A stretch of DNA of 64,000 nt from an uncultured Shimia sp. (GCF_947498095.1 NZ_CANMJE010000003.1:372001-436000), one strand, 5' to 3'; counted from the first letter of the stretch, positions 1-9,767 are shown. Program-made: numbers and translations. The notes: generated from the letters alone by a model not told the origin.

Positions 1-1453
1 TGGGTTTGACAATGACGGTCGCATCGAAGCCGTCAAAGGCGATTTTGCGGCCCGTTGCGGCTGGAGTTCGGACCTATCCGGCCCCGTCACCGATCGCGCG
101 CTGTTTCATGCGGATAACGCCTATTTCTATCCGAATGTGAAACTCGTCAGCCAACCGATGAAGACCAACACGGTGTCAAACACCGCGTTTCGGGGCTTTG
201 GTGGCCCGCAGGGGGTGGTGGCGGCTGAACGTATGATCGAAGAGATCGCCTATGCGCTGGGCAAGGACCCGTTAGAGGTGCGCAAAGCCAACTTCTATGG
301 CGGAAAAGGGCGTGATCTGACACCATATCACCAAGAGGTTGAAGACAATATTCTCGACCGCCTGATTGGTGAGTTGGAGCAAAACTCAGACTATCAGGCG
401 CGGCGCAAAGCCATCATCGCGCACAACGCCAAGGGCGGCATCATCCGCAAGGGGATTGCCCTGACGCCTGTCAAGTTCGGCATCTCGTTCACCGCCACAT
501 GGTACAATCAGGCAGGCGCCTTGGTGCATGTTTACAATGATGGGTCTATCCATCTGAACCACGGTGGCACTGAGATGGGACAGGGGTTGAACACCAAGGT
601 GGCTCAGGTCGTTGCAGATGCCTTTCAGGTGGACTTTGACACCATCAAGATCACGAAGACCACGACTGAAAAGGTACCGAACACCTCGGCCACAGCGGCG
701 TCGAGCGGTTCAGACCTCAATGGAATGGCAGCTTTGAATGCCTGCGACCAGATCAGGGAACGTCTGATCGCCTTCGCGGTTGAAAACTGGGGTGTTGCCG
801 CGGATCAGGTCGCGTTCCTGCCCAATCAGGTTCAGGTTGGCGATCAGGTTTTTGCCTTTGGCGACTTTATCAAGCAAGCCTATATGGCACGCGTTCAGCT
901 GTCGGCGGCCGGGTTCTACAAAACGCCTAAGATTCATTGGGATCGTGCGGCAGGCAAGGGCCGCCCGTTTTATTACTTTGCTTATGGCGCGGCCTGCTCT
1001 GAGGTCAGCATTGATACACTCACCGGAGAATACCGCGTTGACCGTACTGATATCCTGCATGACGTCGGCAGATCGTTGAATCCGATCCTCGACAAGGGCC
1101 AAGTTGAGGGTGCCTTCATTCAAGGCATGGGATGGTTGACCACAGAAGAGCTGTGGTGGGACGACAAGGGCGCGTTGCGAACACATGCGCCCTCAACCTA
1201 CAAGATCCCGCTCGCCTCGGATCGCCCGCGCATTTTCAATGTGGACCTTGCCGATTGGTCCGAAAACCGCGAGCTGACCATCAAACGCTCCAAGGCCGTA
1301 GGTGAACCGCCCTTTATGCTGGGCATCGCCGTGCTCGAGGCGCTGTCGATGGCGGTGGCGTCTGTTGCGGATTACAAGGAATGCCCGCGTCTGGACGCCC
1401 CGGCGACGCCTGAACGTGTATTGATGGCCGTTGAACGGCTGCAAGGGGACTGA
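1..1453 (+). CDS. xdhB: Xanthine dehydrogenase large subunit, XdhB (5' end outside window)
   Basis: The reading frame is open from base 2, so the 5' part of the gene lies outside the window. About 483 C-terminal residues are visible, against roughly 780 for the family. This subunit carries the molybdopterin cofactor and oxidises hypoxanthine and xanthine to urate. Visible motifs are AFRGFGGPQG, GGTEMGQGLN (cofactor pocket), NTSATAASSGSD and, near the end, GEPPFMLG, which contains the catalytic glutamate of the family. xdhC follows after 4 bases, so the two are co-transcribed. The small subunit xdhA is expected just upstream of the window. Confidence 0.93.
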   Translation, partial: GFDNDGRIEAVKGDFAARCGWSSDLSGPVTDRALFHADNAYFYPNVKLVSQPMKTNTVSNTAFRGFGGPQGVVAAERMIEEIAYALGKDPLEVRKANFYGGKGRDLTPYHQEVEDNILDRLIGELEQNSDYQARRKAIIAHNAKGGIIRKGIALTPVKFGISFTATWYNQAGALVHVYNDGSIHLNHGGTEMGQGLNTKVAQVVADAFQVDFDTIKITKTTTEKVPNTSATAASSGSDLNGMAALNACDQIRERLIAFAVENWGVAADQVAFLPNQVQVGDQVFAFGDFIKQAYMARVQLSAAGFYKTPKIHWDRAAGKGRPFYYFAYGAACSEVSIDTLTGEYRVDRTDILHDVGRSLNPILDKGQVEGAFIQGMGWLTTEELWWDDKGALRTHAPSTYKIPLASDRPRIFNVDLADWSENRELTIKRSKAVGEPPFMLGIAVLEALSMAVASVADYKECPRLDAPATPERVLMAVERLQGD

Positions 1454-1457
1454 CCTG

Positions 1458-2348
1458 ATGGCCACCTGTGACTTCATCACCTTCCTGTCGCGGCATGACC
1501 GTATTGTGGAAGTGTGCCTGACCGACGTCCGGGGATCTTCTCCGCGCGAGGCAGGCACGATGATGTATGTCGCACCGGGCGGAATTTACGGCACCATTGG
1601 CGGTGGTCAGCTGGAATACATGGTCATTGATCACGCCCGCGCCATGCTGAAGCGTGGGGATATCAAGGGCGACATGGATGTGCCGTTGGGGCCCGAGATC
1701 GGCCAATGTTGCGGGGGGCGTGTCCAGGTTTCGTTGAAGCTCATGGGGGCGGCGGACCGGGCCGTCTCTCAAGCCGGCATCGAGACCGAAGACAAAGCCC
1801 TGCCGCATGTCTATGTGATGGGGGCAGGGCATGTGGGGCGTGCGTTGGCGGATCTCTTCCAGCACATGCCGGTGAAATGTATCCTGATCGACCAAAGGGC
1901 CGAAGAGCTGGGTCTGTCCGGTGCCAAGGTGGAAACCCGCCTGACGCCACTGCCCGAGGCAGACATCGCCAATGCCCCCGCGGGTAGCGCCTTTATCGTG
2001 CTAACCCACGATCACGCCCTTGATTTTCTGTTGTCATCCGCTGCGCTTGAGCGCGGGGATGCGGCCTATGTCGGGCTGATCGGCTCAAAAACCAAACGCG
2101 CCAAGTTCAAGAACTGGTGCAAAACCGAATGCGATGGCCTGTCCATCGACACACTAATCTGCCCCATCGGGGCAGGCGGTAGCCGCGACAAGCGGCCGTC
2201 CGTGATTGCCGCGCAAGTCGTGGCCGAAGTGATCACGGCATTGACCTCTGAACCTGCCGAAACCAGCGCCCCTTTGGGGGCAATTGAACCGCCTGAGGAG
2301 GGCGATCCAATGGTGAGGCAGAAGACATCCCGAAAGGACCGTGTCTGA
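1458..2348 (+). CDS. xdhC: Xanthine dehydrogenase accessory protein XdhC
   Basis: This 296-residue protein matches the XdhC/CoxI family, which binds molybdenum cofactor, helps load its sulfurated form and inserts it into XdhB. The N-terminal part has the family stretch DVRGSSPREAG and a Cys pair in GQCCGG. A Rossmann-like C-terminal half begins near YVMGAGHVGRAL. I chose ATG 1458 because AAGGGG lies about 9 bases upstream. A longer in-frame start at 1431 would overlap xdhB and lacks a ribosome site. The protein is cytoplasmic and part of the purine operon. Confidence 0.9.
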   Translation: MATCDFITFLSRHDRIVEVCLTDVRGSSPREAGTMMYVAPGGIYGTIGGGQLEYMVIDHARAMLKRGDIKGDMDVPLGPEIGQCCGGRVQVSLKLMGAADRAVSQAGIETEDKALPHVYVMGAGHVGRALADLFQHMPVKCILIDQRAEELGLSGAKVETRLTPLPEADIANAPAGSAFIVLTHDHALDFLLSSAALERGDAAYVGLIGSKTKRAKFKNWCKTECDGLSIDTLICPIGAGGSRDKRPSVIAAQVVAEVITALTSEPAETSAPLGAIEPPEEGDPMVRQKTSRKDRV

Positions 2349-2378
2349 GCCTCATCCAGTAACTGGAGGAGGTCCGTC

Positions 2379-3950
2379 ATGACGGAGTTAAGTTACACCT
2401 ACAAGCTGTTTCATCGCAGCGATTTCAGCGCGTTTTGGGCGCTGTTTACTGACAACCTGATCAACCTGATGGTTTTGGCCGGGGTGTGTCAGTTCGTATT
2501 TGGCATGCCAGCCGAGATCGTGTTTGGACGCATTGTTCCGGGCGCGGCGGTGGCCATTCTGGCCGGTATCGCGGTTTACGTGATGTTGGCCAAACGCGCC
2601 GCTGCACAACACGGGCGGGACGTGACCGCGTTGCCGTATGGCATCTCGACGCCGGTGATGTTCGTCTATCTTTTTGGCGTAATCGGACCGATCTACTGGG
2701 CGACAAATGACCCGGTTCTGGCGTGGCAGGTCGGGATTGGCGCCGGGTTCATGGGCGGTATCGTTGCGGCCTTTGGCGCCATCGTCGGCCCGTTTCTGAA
2801 ACGGGTCACGCCGCGCGCAGGCATGTTGGGAACGCTCTGTGGCATTGCACTTGTTTTCATCGGGACGGTGCCACTGGCCACCATCTTTGAAGATCCGTTC
2901 ATTGGTTTTGCTTCATTGATTATCATCCTCTGGGGCCTGGTTGGCCGGTTCAAACTGCCCTTCAACATTCCTGCAGGCCTTTTGGCGCTGATTATCGGGA
3001 CCGTGGTGGCGCTTTTGACAGGCAAAGCGTCTGTTGGCTTTGAGGGCGTTGGTGTCTACTTGCCAATGCCATACTTTGGCGACCTAATCGCGGGCATCCA
3101 GCACCTCTTTGCCAACCCGGAACTGTTCTTGGTTCTGGTGCCGGTGCAGATCTACAACTTCATCGAAACCATGAACAACGTGGAAAGCGCCGAAGCCGCT
3201 GGCGATCATTATCCGGTGGCAACCTGTCAGGTGGTCGATGGGGCGGGCACGATGATTGGCGCGCTGTTTGGTTCACCCTTCCCGACAACCGCATACATCG
3301 GTCACCCGGCCTATAAGCGCATGGGCGCTCATTCAGGCTATATCATCGGTGTGGGGATCGTGATCCCGCTGGCGGCGTTCTTTGGGCTTCTAGCCTTTCT
3401 CAACAACCTGATCCCCGTGGCCGCCGCCGCGCCGGTTCTGGTGTTTGTCGCACTCAGCCTGATCACCAACACGGCGCATTCGGTGAAAACCGATCACATG
3501 GCTGCCGTGACACTGGCGATGATGCCGCATGTCTCGGCGTTCCTGATGATCAAATGGGGATCATTGATGAACGCCCTTGGCGCCACGGGAGTCGAAGGCT
3601 TACCCCGCTTGGGTGATGAGGCCCTGACCGCAGCCCTGCTGCAGCAGGGCGCGCATTTCCAGGGGCATCTGGCGCTGTCTCAGGGTGCGATCATCACCGG
3701 CCTTGTCTGGGGCGCGATTGTGGCTTCGGTCATTGACGGCAAATTCAAAAACGCCGGGGGCTTTGCACTGGCGGGCGCAGTGATGTCATCCATAGGCATC
3801 GTGCATTCCGCCAGCCTGCAGCTGCCCACACTGGATGGTGTAACGGCAGGCTATCTGATCGCCGCAGGCTTCCTGTTCATCTATCCGATGTTCCACAAGG
3901 ACGATGAGTTGGAAAACCCGAACGTCGTCGTTGAGGAAGTTCCTGCTTAG
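2379..3950 (+). CDS. NCS2-like purine permease
   Basis: This 523-residue, strongly hydrophobic protein has about 12 membrane segments and resembles the nucleobase transporters of the NCS2/AzgA group (xanthine, uracil, guanine). Visible signs are a Q-N-E rich segment (VQIYNFIETMNNVESAEAAG) near residue 260 and the stretch GSPFPTTAYIGHPAYKRMG. GGAGGAGGT sits 6 bases before ATG 2379. It lies between xdhC and guaD, so guanine, hypoxanthine, xanthine or urate are the likely substrates. The exact substrate cannot be read from sequence. Confidence 0.8.
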   Translation: MTELSYTYKLFHRSDFSAFWALFTDNLINLMVLAGVCQFVFGMPAEIVFGRIVPGAAVAILAGIAVYVMLAKRAAAQHGRDVTALPYGISTPVMFVYLFGVIGPIYWATNDPVLAWQVGIGAGFMGGIVAAFGAIVGPFLKRVTPRAGMLGTLCGIALVFIGTVPLATIFEDPFIGFASLIIILWGLVGRFKLPFNIPAGLLALIIGTVVALLTGKASVGFEGVGVYLPMPYFGDLIAGIQHLFANPELFLVLVPVQIYNFIETMNNVESAEAAGDHYPVATCQVVDGAGTMIGALFGSPFPTTAYIGHPAYKRMGAHSGYIIGVGIVIPLAAFFGLLAFLNNLIPVAAAAPVLVFVALSLITNTAHSVKTDHMAAVTLAMMPHVSAFLMIKWGSLMNALGATGVEGLPRLGDEALTAALLQQGAHFQGHLALSQGAIITGLVWGAIVASVIDGKFKNAGGFALAGAVMSSIGIVHSASLQLPTLDGVTAGYLIAAGFLFIYPMFHKDDELENPNVVVEEVPA

Positions 3951-3974
3951 TAATCCCCGATTGCCTTTGAACGT

Positions 3975-4004
3975 GTCTGTGGGCGGCATCCTTCGCCCAC
4001 GGAC
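3975..4004 (+). terminator. Intercistronic hairpin before guaD
   Basis: An 11-bp stem with one T:G wobble (GTCTGTGGGCG paired with CGCCCACGGAC) closes an 8-base loop. A loose TATTTT follows 6 bases later. It ends about 18 bases before guaD, so it may be a leaky terminator or an mRNA-stabilising hairpin between the permease and guaD. Confidence 0.4.
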
Positions 4005-4021
4005 GGCCCTATTTTAACCGG

Positions 4022-5365
4022 ATGACCAAGATGACTGTTTCTGGACCCAAAAAACTGCTGCGCGGACGCGTGTTGAACTTTCACGCAGAACCCGTGGATG
4101 AAAACGACACGGATGCCTATGACTATTTCGAAGATGGTGCGTTGGTCGTTTCTGGCGGCAAGATCGAGGCCATTGGCGACTATGAAACGTTAAGGCAGCC
4201 CGGCTCGGTCGAAGTCGATCACCGCCCGCATTTTCTGATGGCTGGCTTCATCGACACCCACATCCATTTCCCGCAAGTGCAGGTCATTGCGAGTTGGGGT
4301 GACCAACTTTTGGACTGGCTGAACAACTACACCTTCCCCGAAGAGACACGCTTTGCCGATCACGGCCACGCCGCTGATATGGCGAGGGCGTTTTTTGATA
4401 TTCTCACTGGCCACGGCACGACCACGGCGATGTCGTTTTGTTCGGTGCATGCGGGCTCAGCTGAGGCCTATTTCACCGAGGCCGCCCGACGCAACATGTG
4501 TATGGTCGGCGGCAAGGTCATGATGGACCGAAACGCGCCCGACGGGCTGCGTGATACGCCGCAATCGGGGTATGACGACAGCAAAGCTTTGATTCAGCGC
4601 TGGCATGGACAGGGCAGGGCGCAATATGCGATTTCCCCGCGTTTCGCGATCACGTCGACTCATGAACAGATGGAGATGGCAGGGGCTTTGGCGTCCGAGC
4701 ATCCAGAGTGTTTCATCCAGACACACCTGTCTGAGAACAAGGATGAAATCGCCTATACCAAATCGCTCTATCCAGAGGCCCGTGATTATCTTGATGTCTA
4801 CGAACGTTATGGGTTGGTGGGGCCAAAGAGTTTTCTTGGTCATGCTATCCATCTGGAAGAACGTGAGATCGCAAGTATCGCGGAACGTGGAGCCCACCCG
4901 GTGTTTTGCCCGACATCCAACCTGTTCTTAGGCAGTGGTCTGTTTGATGACGGGGGGCTGCGCGCCGAAGGAATAGGCAACGCAATTGCCACGGACATCG
5001 GTGCAGGCACCAGCTATTCCATGCTGCAAACCCTGAATGAAGGCTACAAAATCCTGCAGTTGCAGGGGCAAAAACTGCACCCTTTGCGCGCCTTTCATTG
5101 GATCACCCGAGGCAACGCTGCCTCGTTGGGGATGGAAGACCGTATCGGCACGCTGCACGCCGGATCAGACGCCGATATTGTTGTGTTGAATGCCTCCGCG
5201 ACCGAGGCGACAGCCTTGCGATCCAAGCGCGCCGAAACCTTGTCGGAAGAGTTGTTCATCCTCCAAATCATGGGAGATGATCGCGCGGTTGAACAGGTCT
5301 ATGTGGCGGGCCAGGCGCAAAAGTCCGGTACGCGACCTGAAGCGGCCATTCTGCGATCCGCCTGA
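4022..5365 (+). CDS. guaD: Guanine deaminase
   Basis: This 447-residue amidohydrolase of the GuaD family converts guanine to xanthine and ammonia, feeding the xanthine dehydrogenase encoded upstream. The zinc motif DTHIHFPQ has His80 and His82. Later come HLSENKDE, GHAIHL, CPTSNLFLGSG and ATDIGAGTS (metal aspartate), all in the expected order. Length fits the family. The start is uncertain between ATG 4022 and ATG 4031, as neither has a clear ribosome site. It is the last gene of the xdh operon before the oppositely oriented bhcR. Confidence 0.93.
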   Translation: MTKMTVSGPKKLLRGRVLNFHAEPVDENDTDAYDYFEDGALVVSGGKIEAIGDYETLRQPGSVEVDHRPHFLMAGFIDTHIHFPQVQVIASWGDQLLDWLNNYTFPEETRFADHGHAADMARAFFDILTGHGTTTAMSFCSVHAGSAEAYFTEAARRNMCMVGGKVMMDRNAPDGLRDTPQSGYDDSKALIQRWHGQGRAQYAISPRFAITSTHEQMEMAGALASEHPECFIQTHLSENKDEIAYTKSLYPEARDYLDVYERYGLVGPKSFLGHAIHLEEREIASIAERGAHPVFCPTSNLFLGSGLFDDGGLRAEGIGNAIATDIGAGTSYSMLQTLNEGYKILQLQGQKLHPLRAFHWITRGNAASLGMEDRIGTLHAGSDADIVVLNASATEATALRSKRAETLSEELFILQIMGDDRAVEQVYVAGQAQKSGTRPEAAILRSA

Positions 5366-5369
5366 GGCG

Positions 5370-6197
5370 CTAATCTTCGGAGTTGGGGGTATCTGCCCCC
5401 AGCCCGCGCGACAACTCTTGCGCGGCCTCACTTACCAAGGCTGCCACCTCGGGTATCCGGTCAGTTGTTAGGCGGCTGACCGGTCCGGACACCGAAATGC
5501 CTGCAACTGCCTCTCCGTAGAAATTCACGATAGGTGCCGCGACACAGCGCATCCCCAGGTTTTTCTCTTCATCATCGACCGCATAACCCAGCGTCCGAGC
5601 CTTTGCCATCTCGGCGCGAATGGTGTCCGGATCACTGAGAGTTTTGTCGGTGAAGCGTGTAAGCTGCTGCTCTCGGAGAAACCGGTCCATGCGACGTTCA
5701 GGAAACAAGCTTAGCAGGGCTTTGCCAATCCCGGATGCGTGCATCTGCGATTGGGTGCCGGGTGGAAAAAACGCCCGGATGGATTCATGCGTTTCAACCT
5801 GGCTGACAAACATCACTCGATTGTCTTTTTCAATGCCAAGGTTGGCGGTCTCACCCGTTGCCTCCACCAGTTTTCGCATCACGGGGCGGGCGCGCTCGAC
5901 CACGCTCGACCGACGCAGGAAAGCCGACCCCAACCGGAAGGACACCGGACCAATATGCCACTCTTGCGTCTGTGGGTCGGTCTCAACAAAGCCGCGGGCC
6001 GATAGCGTGGACAAAACGCGGTACATGGTTGCCGGGGACTGGTCCAGCTCATCCGCCAGTTCTGACAAGGTCAGCCCCGAATGCATGCCAAGCGTTTCCA
6101 GCACGACCAACGCGCGATCCAGTGACTGAATCGGGTTTGTCGAGGCTTCCGAATTGAACGCCTTGGGGCGTCCTTTCTTGCGAAGGGGAGGTTGCAT
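5370..6197 (-). CDS. bhcR: IclR-family regulator BhcR
   Basis: This 275-residue IclR regulator is divergent from bhcABCD, as in Paracoccus denitrificans, where BhcR responds to glyoxylate. The N-terminal winged helix reads TLSELADELDQSPATMYRVL, and an IclR effector domain (GIGKALLSL; GMRCVAAPI) follows. Position and family support the name. I start it at the ATG read from 6197, where GAGG lies 6 bases upstream. A start at 6209 has no ribosome site. Its stop is 4 bases from that of the convergent guaD. Confidence 0.85.
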   Translation of the reverse strand: MQPPLRKKGRPKAFNSEASTNPIQSLDRALVVLETLGMHSGLTLSELADELDQSPATMYRVLSTLSARGFVETDPQTQEWHIGPVSFRLGSAFLRRSSVVERARPVMRKLVEATGETANLGIEKDNRVMFVSQVETHESIRAFFPPGTQSQMHASGIGKALLSLFPERRMDRFLREQQLTRFTDKTLSDPDTIRAEMAKARTLGYAVDDEEKNLGMRCVAAPIVNFYGEAVAGISVSGPVSRLTTDRIPEVAALVSEAAQELSRGLGADTPNSED

Positions 6198-6393
6198 TTT
6201 TGGCCTCATTCACGGTTGGAAAGACAATTTCTTGAATACTTTGAAAATCAAATTCACACAATGAAAAAACATAAATATATGAAAAAAAACGATAATACTG
6301 CTTTTTTATGTAAATGAAAAACGTTTTCAAAAAAATTTACCTTAGGAAGTTGAAAACCTAAAGTCTTCGAGACATTCCTAAAAGGAGGCCATC
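6198..6393. promoter_or_regulatory. bhcR/bhcA divergent promoter region
   Basis: This region is far more A+T-rich than its surroundings. It holds AAAACGTTTT (6318-6327, perfect palindrome, near-symmetric flanks) and TTAGG-N10-CCTAA (6342-6361). Either could be the BhcR operator (inference). AAAGGAGG lies just before the bhcA ATG. Confidence 0.5.
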
Positions 6394-7584
6394 ATGAGCT
6401 TTCAGAATCCTGTTTTTATCCCCGGCCCGACCAACATGCCCGAAGCGCTGCGTCGCGCGGCTGATATGCCGACGCTTGATCACCGCTCGTCGCTGTTTGC
6501 CGACATTCTGCATCCCGCCCTTGACGGCGTGAAGCAAGTTTTGAAAACCACAAGCGCTGAAGTGTTCGTGTTTCCATCGACCGGGACCGGTGGATGGGAA
6601 ACCGCACTGACAAACACATTGTCTGCTGGTGACAAGGTTCTGGCAGCCCGCAATGGCATGTTCAGCCACCGCTGGATCGACATGTGCACGCGCCACGGTC
6701 TGGACATGCAGGTCGTCGGGGCCGAGTGGGGTGCGGGCGTTCCGCTGGACCGCTACGAAGAGATTCTGCGCGCCGACAAGAACCACGACATCAAGGTTGT
6801 ACTTGCCACGCATAACGAAACGGCGACGGGCGTTAAGAGCGACATTGCCGGTGTGCGCCGCGCACTGGACGCAGCAAGTCATCCGGCACTGCTGTATTTG
6901 GATGGCGTATCGTCGATTGGATCGATGGATTTCCGCATGGATGAATGGGGCGTCGACATTGCAGTCACCGGCTCGCAAAAAGGTTTCATGCTGCCTGCAG
7001 GACTGGCCATCGTGGCGTTCTCGCCCAAGGCCGTTGCCCTGACCGAAACTGCTCAGTTGCCGCGCACGTTCTTTGACATTCGTGACATGCGTGCAGGCTA
7101 TGCCAATAACGCGTATCCCTACACCCCTGCCGTCGGGCTGTTGAACGGTCTGAAACTGGCCACCGAGATGCTTTTGGACGAGGGGCTAGAGAATGTCTTT
7201 GCCCGGCACAACCGCATCGCCAGCGGTGTGCGCGCCGCGGTGGAGGCTTGGGACCTGTCGCTCTGCGCCCAGTCCCCCGACCTCTACTCTGACAGTGTCA
7301 GCGCTATCCTTACCCCACAGGGGTTCAACGCAACCGATATCGTGACCCATGCCTCTGAGGTTTACGGCGTCGCCTTTGGTGTCGGCCTTGGCGAAGTAGC
7401 GGGCAAAGTGTTCCGCATCGGACACTTGGGATCGCTGACCGATGTGATGGCGCTTTCGGGCATTGCGACGGCTGAGATGTGCATGGTCGATCTGGGGCTG
7501 GATATCCAGCTTGGCTCGGGCGTTGCCGCTGCTCAGAACCTCTATCGCCAGTCCACCGGACATCCGATCAAAGCGGCTGCATGA
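6394..7584 (+). CDS. bhcA: L-aspartate:glyoxylate aminotransferase BhcA
   Basis: This 396-residue fold-type I PLP aminotransferase is close to serine-glyoxylate aminotransferases. The N-terminus has FIPGPTNMPE, and the likely PLP lysine is Lys196 in GSQKGFMLPAG. In the BHA cycle BhcA transfers the amino group of aspartate to glyoxylate, giving glycine and oxaloacetate. Assignment to BhcA rests on the ordered bhcA-B-C-D cassette and the bhcR neighbour. On its own the protein could be called a serine-glyoxylate aminotransferase. AAAGGAGG precedes the start. Confidence 0.9.
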   Translation: MSFQNPVFIPGPTNMPEALRRAADMPTLDHRSSLFADILHPALDGVKQVLKTTSAEVFVFPSTGTGGWETALTNTLSAGDKVLAARNGMFSHRWIDMCTRHGLDMQVVGAEWGAGVPLDRYEEILRADKNHDIKVVLATHNETATGVKSDIAGVRRALDAASHPALLYLDGVSSIGSMDFRMDEWGVDIAVTGSQKGFMLPAGLAIVAFSPKAVALTETAQLPRTFFDIRDMRAGYANNAYPYTPAVGLLNGLKLATEMLLDEGLENVFARHNRIASGVRAAVEAWDLSLCAQSPDLYSDSVSAILTPQGFNATDIVTHASEVYGVAFGVGLGEVAGKVFRIGHLGSLTDVMALSGIATAEMCMVDLGLDIQLGSGVAAAQNLYRQSTGHPIKAAA

Positions 7585-7601
7585 TGAAGGATCTGAGTAC
7601 T

Positions 7602-8555
7602 ATGACCCTGCCTACCTTTCAGGACATGTTGGACGCTCACAAGCGGATTGCCCCGCATGTCCGTCGCACGCCGGTGATGACCAGCGACTATCTCAATGAT
7701 CTGACCGGCGCGGATCTGTACTTCAAGTGCGAGAACTTCCAAGAGGCCGGCGCGTTTAAAGTGCGCGGTGCGTCCAACGCCGTCTTTGGTCTGAGCGAGG
7801 CTGAGGCAGAAAAAGGCGTGTGCACACATTCTTCGGGCAATCACGCGCTGTCGCTGTCTTACGCGGCAGGTCGCCGTGGCATCCCGTGCAACGTGGTCAT
7901 GCCGCGCACCGCTCCGCAGGCCAAGAAAGATGCTGTGCGTCGCTACGGCGGCACGATCACGGAATGTGAACCGTCCACGTCGTCGCGCGAGGCCGTGTTC
8001 GCTGAGGTACAGGCCGCGACCGGGGGCGACTTTGTGCATCCCTACAACGATCCGCGCGTTATCGCAGGGCAGGGCACCTGTTCGGCTGAGCTTCATGAAC
8101 AAACCGGCGGTCTGGACGCAGTTATCGCACCAATCGGTGGCGGTGGTATGATCTCAGGCACCTGCCTGACGCTGTCGAACATCGCGCCCGGTACAGAGAT
8201 TTTTGCAGCTGAACCCGAGCAAGCGGACGATGCCTATCGGAGCTTCAAGGCAGGACACATCATCGCCGATGATGCGCCGGTGACGGTGGCGGATGGGCTG
8301 AAAGTTCCGCTCAAGGAAAATACCTGGCACTTTGTGTCTAACCACGTGACCGACATCCTGACCGCCTCTGAAGAGGACATCGTCGAAGCGATGAAGATCA
8401 CATGGAAGTATCTGCGCGTCGTCATGGAACCTTCCAGCGCCTTGCCGTTGGCAACAATTCTCAAAAACAAAGACACCTTCGCGGGCAAGCGTGTGGGCGT
8501 CATCATCACCGGTGGCAATGTCGACCTCGACGCGCTGCCGTGGATGAAAAGCTGA
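7602..8555 (+). CDS. bhcB: Beta-hydroxyaspartate dehydratase BhcB
   Basis: This 317-residue fold-type II PLP enzyme resembles serine/threonine dehydratases. The PLP lysine is Lys53 in GAFKVRGASN, and the phosphate loop is IGGGGM. BhcB dehydrates beta-hydroxyaspartate to iminosuccinate. Of several starts I chose ATG 7602, which has AAGGA 10 bases upstream and gives the usual length. ATG 7581 would overlap the bhcA stop (ATGA) and add 7 residues. It lies in one operon with bhcA and bhcC. Confidence 0.9.
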   Translation: MTLPTFQDMLDAHKRIAPHVRRTPVMTSDYLNDLTGADLYFKCENFQEAGAFKVRGASNAVFGLSEAEAEKGVCTHSSGNHALSLSYAAGRRGIPCNVVMPRTAPQAKKDAVRRYGGTITECEPSTSSREAVFAEVQAATGGDFVHPYNDPRVIAGQGTCSAELHEQTGGLDAVIAPIGGGGMISGTCLTLSNIAPGTEIFAAEPEQADDAYRSFKAGHIIADDAPVTVADGLKVPLKENTWHFVSNHVTDILTASEEDIVEAMKITWKYLRVVMEPSSALPLATILKNKDTFAGKRVGVIITGGNVDLDALPWMKS

Positions 8556-8571
8556 CATCAGGAGCAAGACA

Positions 8572-9735
8572 ATGAATGCACAAACCAAATTCGACGAATT
8601 GATCGTTGGCTACGACGTTCCGGCCGTGCCCGGCATGGATGCCGCTGACATTCAAACCCCGGCCTTGGTGCTGGATCTGGATGCACTAGAGCGCAACATC
8701 AAGAAGATGGGCGAATATGCCAAAGCCCATGGCATGCGCCACCGCGTGCACGGCAAAATGCACAAGTCTGTAGACGTGGCCAAGCTGCAAGAGAAGCTGG
8801 GCGGCGCCGTAGGTGTATGCTGTCAGAAAGTATCCGAAGCCGAGGTTTTTGTGCGTGGCGGGATCAAGGATGTTCTGGTTTCAAATCAGGTGCGGGACCC
8901 GGTGAAGATCGACCGTTTGGCGCAGCTTCCCAAGCTGGGCGCGCGCATCATCGTTTGTGTTGATGATGTTGCCAATGTGGCAGACCTGTCTGCCGCCGCA
9001 CAGAAACACGGCACCACGCTGGAGACTTTTATCGAGATCGACTGTGGCGCGGGCCGTTGCGGTGTGAACACAACTCCAGCCGTGGTCGAAATCGCGCAGG
9101 CGATTGAGGCTGCCGATGGACTGAAGTTCACCGGCATTCAGGCTTACCAAGGTGCGATGCAGCACATGGATAATTTTGCAGACCGCAAAGCCAAATTGGA
9201 TACCGCGATTGCGATGGTCGAAGATGCCGTCAATGGCCTCAAGGCCGAAGGCATTGATTGCGAGTTGGTTTCAGGTGGCGGCACCGGGTCTTACTATTTT
9301 GAAAGTAATTCAGGGGTTTACAATGAGCTCCAGTGTGGATCCTACGCCTTTATGGACGCGGACTATGGCCGCATTCTGGATGAAAAGGGCAACCGGATTG
9401 ATCAGGGTGAATGGGAAAATGCGCTGTTTATTCTGACTTCGGTCATGAGCCACACCAAAGCAGACAAAGCCATTGTGGATGCAGGCCTTAAGGCCCAGTC
9501 GGTCGACAGCGGCCTTCCGGTGGTCTTTGGTCGCGACGATGTCGAATATCTGAAATGCTCCGATGAGCATGGGGTCGTTGGCGATCCGGACGGTGTCTTG
9601 AAAGTGAACGACAAGCTGCACCTGGTGCCGGGGCATTGTGATCCGACCTGCAATGTTCACGACTGGTACGTGGGTGTTCGCAACGGCAAAGTGGAAACCC
9701 TCTGGCCTGTGTCTGCACGCGGTAAGGCGTACTAA
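8572..9735 (+). CDS. bhcC: Beta-hydroxyaspartate aldolase BhcC
   Basis: This 387-residue member of the D-threonine aldolase-like, alanine-racemase-fold PLP enzymes condenses glycine and glyoxylate to beta-hydroxyaspartate, the C-C bond forming step. The PLP lysine is probably Lys62 in HGKMHKSVD. The C-terminal stretch VPGHCDPTCN carries the His/Cys metal ligands of this family. AGGAGC precedes ATG 8572. Third gene of bhcABCD. Confidence 0.9.
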   Translation: MNAQTKFDELIVGYDVPAVPGMDAADIQTPALVLDLDALERNIKKMGEYAKAHGMRHRVHGKMHKSVDVAKLQEKLGGAVGVCCQKVSEAEVFVRGGIKDVLVSNQVRDPVKIDRLAQLPKLGARIIVCVDDVANVADLSAAAQKHGTTLETFIEIDCGAGRCGVNTTPAVVEIAQAIEAADGLKFTGIQAYQGAMQHMDNFADRKAKLDTAIAMVEDAVNGLKAEGIDCELVSGGGTGSYYFESNSGVYNELQCGSYAFMDADYGRILDEKGNRIDQGEWENALFILTSVMSHTKADKAIVDAGLKAQSVDSGLPVVFGRDDVEYLKCSDEHGVVGDPDGVLKVNDKLHLVPGHCDPTCNVHDWYVGVRNGKVETLWPVSARGKAY

Positions 9736-9747
9736 ACGGGACAAGGC

Positions 9748-9767
9748 GCGAGGGGAAAGCCCCTCGC
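9748..9767 (+). promoter_or_regulatory. bhcC-bhcD intercistronic hairpin
   Basis: GCGAGGGG and CCCCTCGC form a perfect 8-bp stem with a 4-base loop. No T-run follows, so it probably protects the bhcABC mRNA or tunes bhcD level and does not end transcription. Confidence 0.45.
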
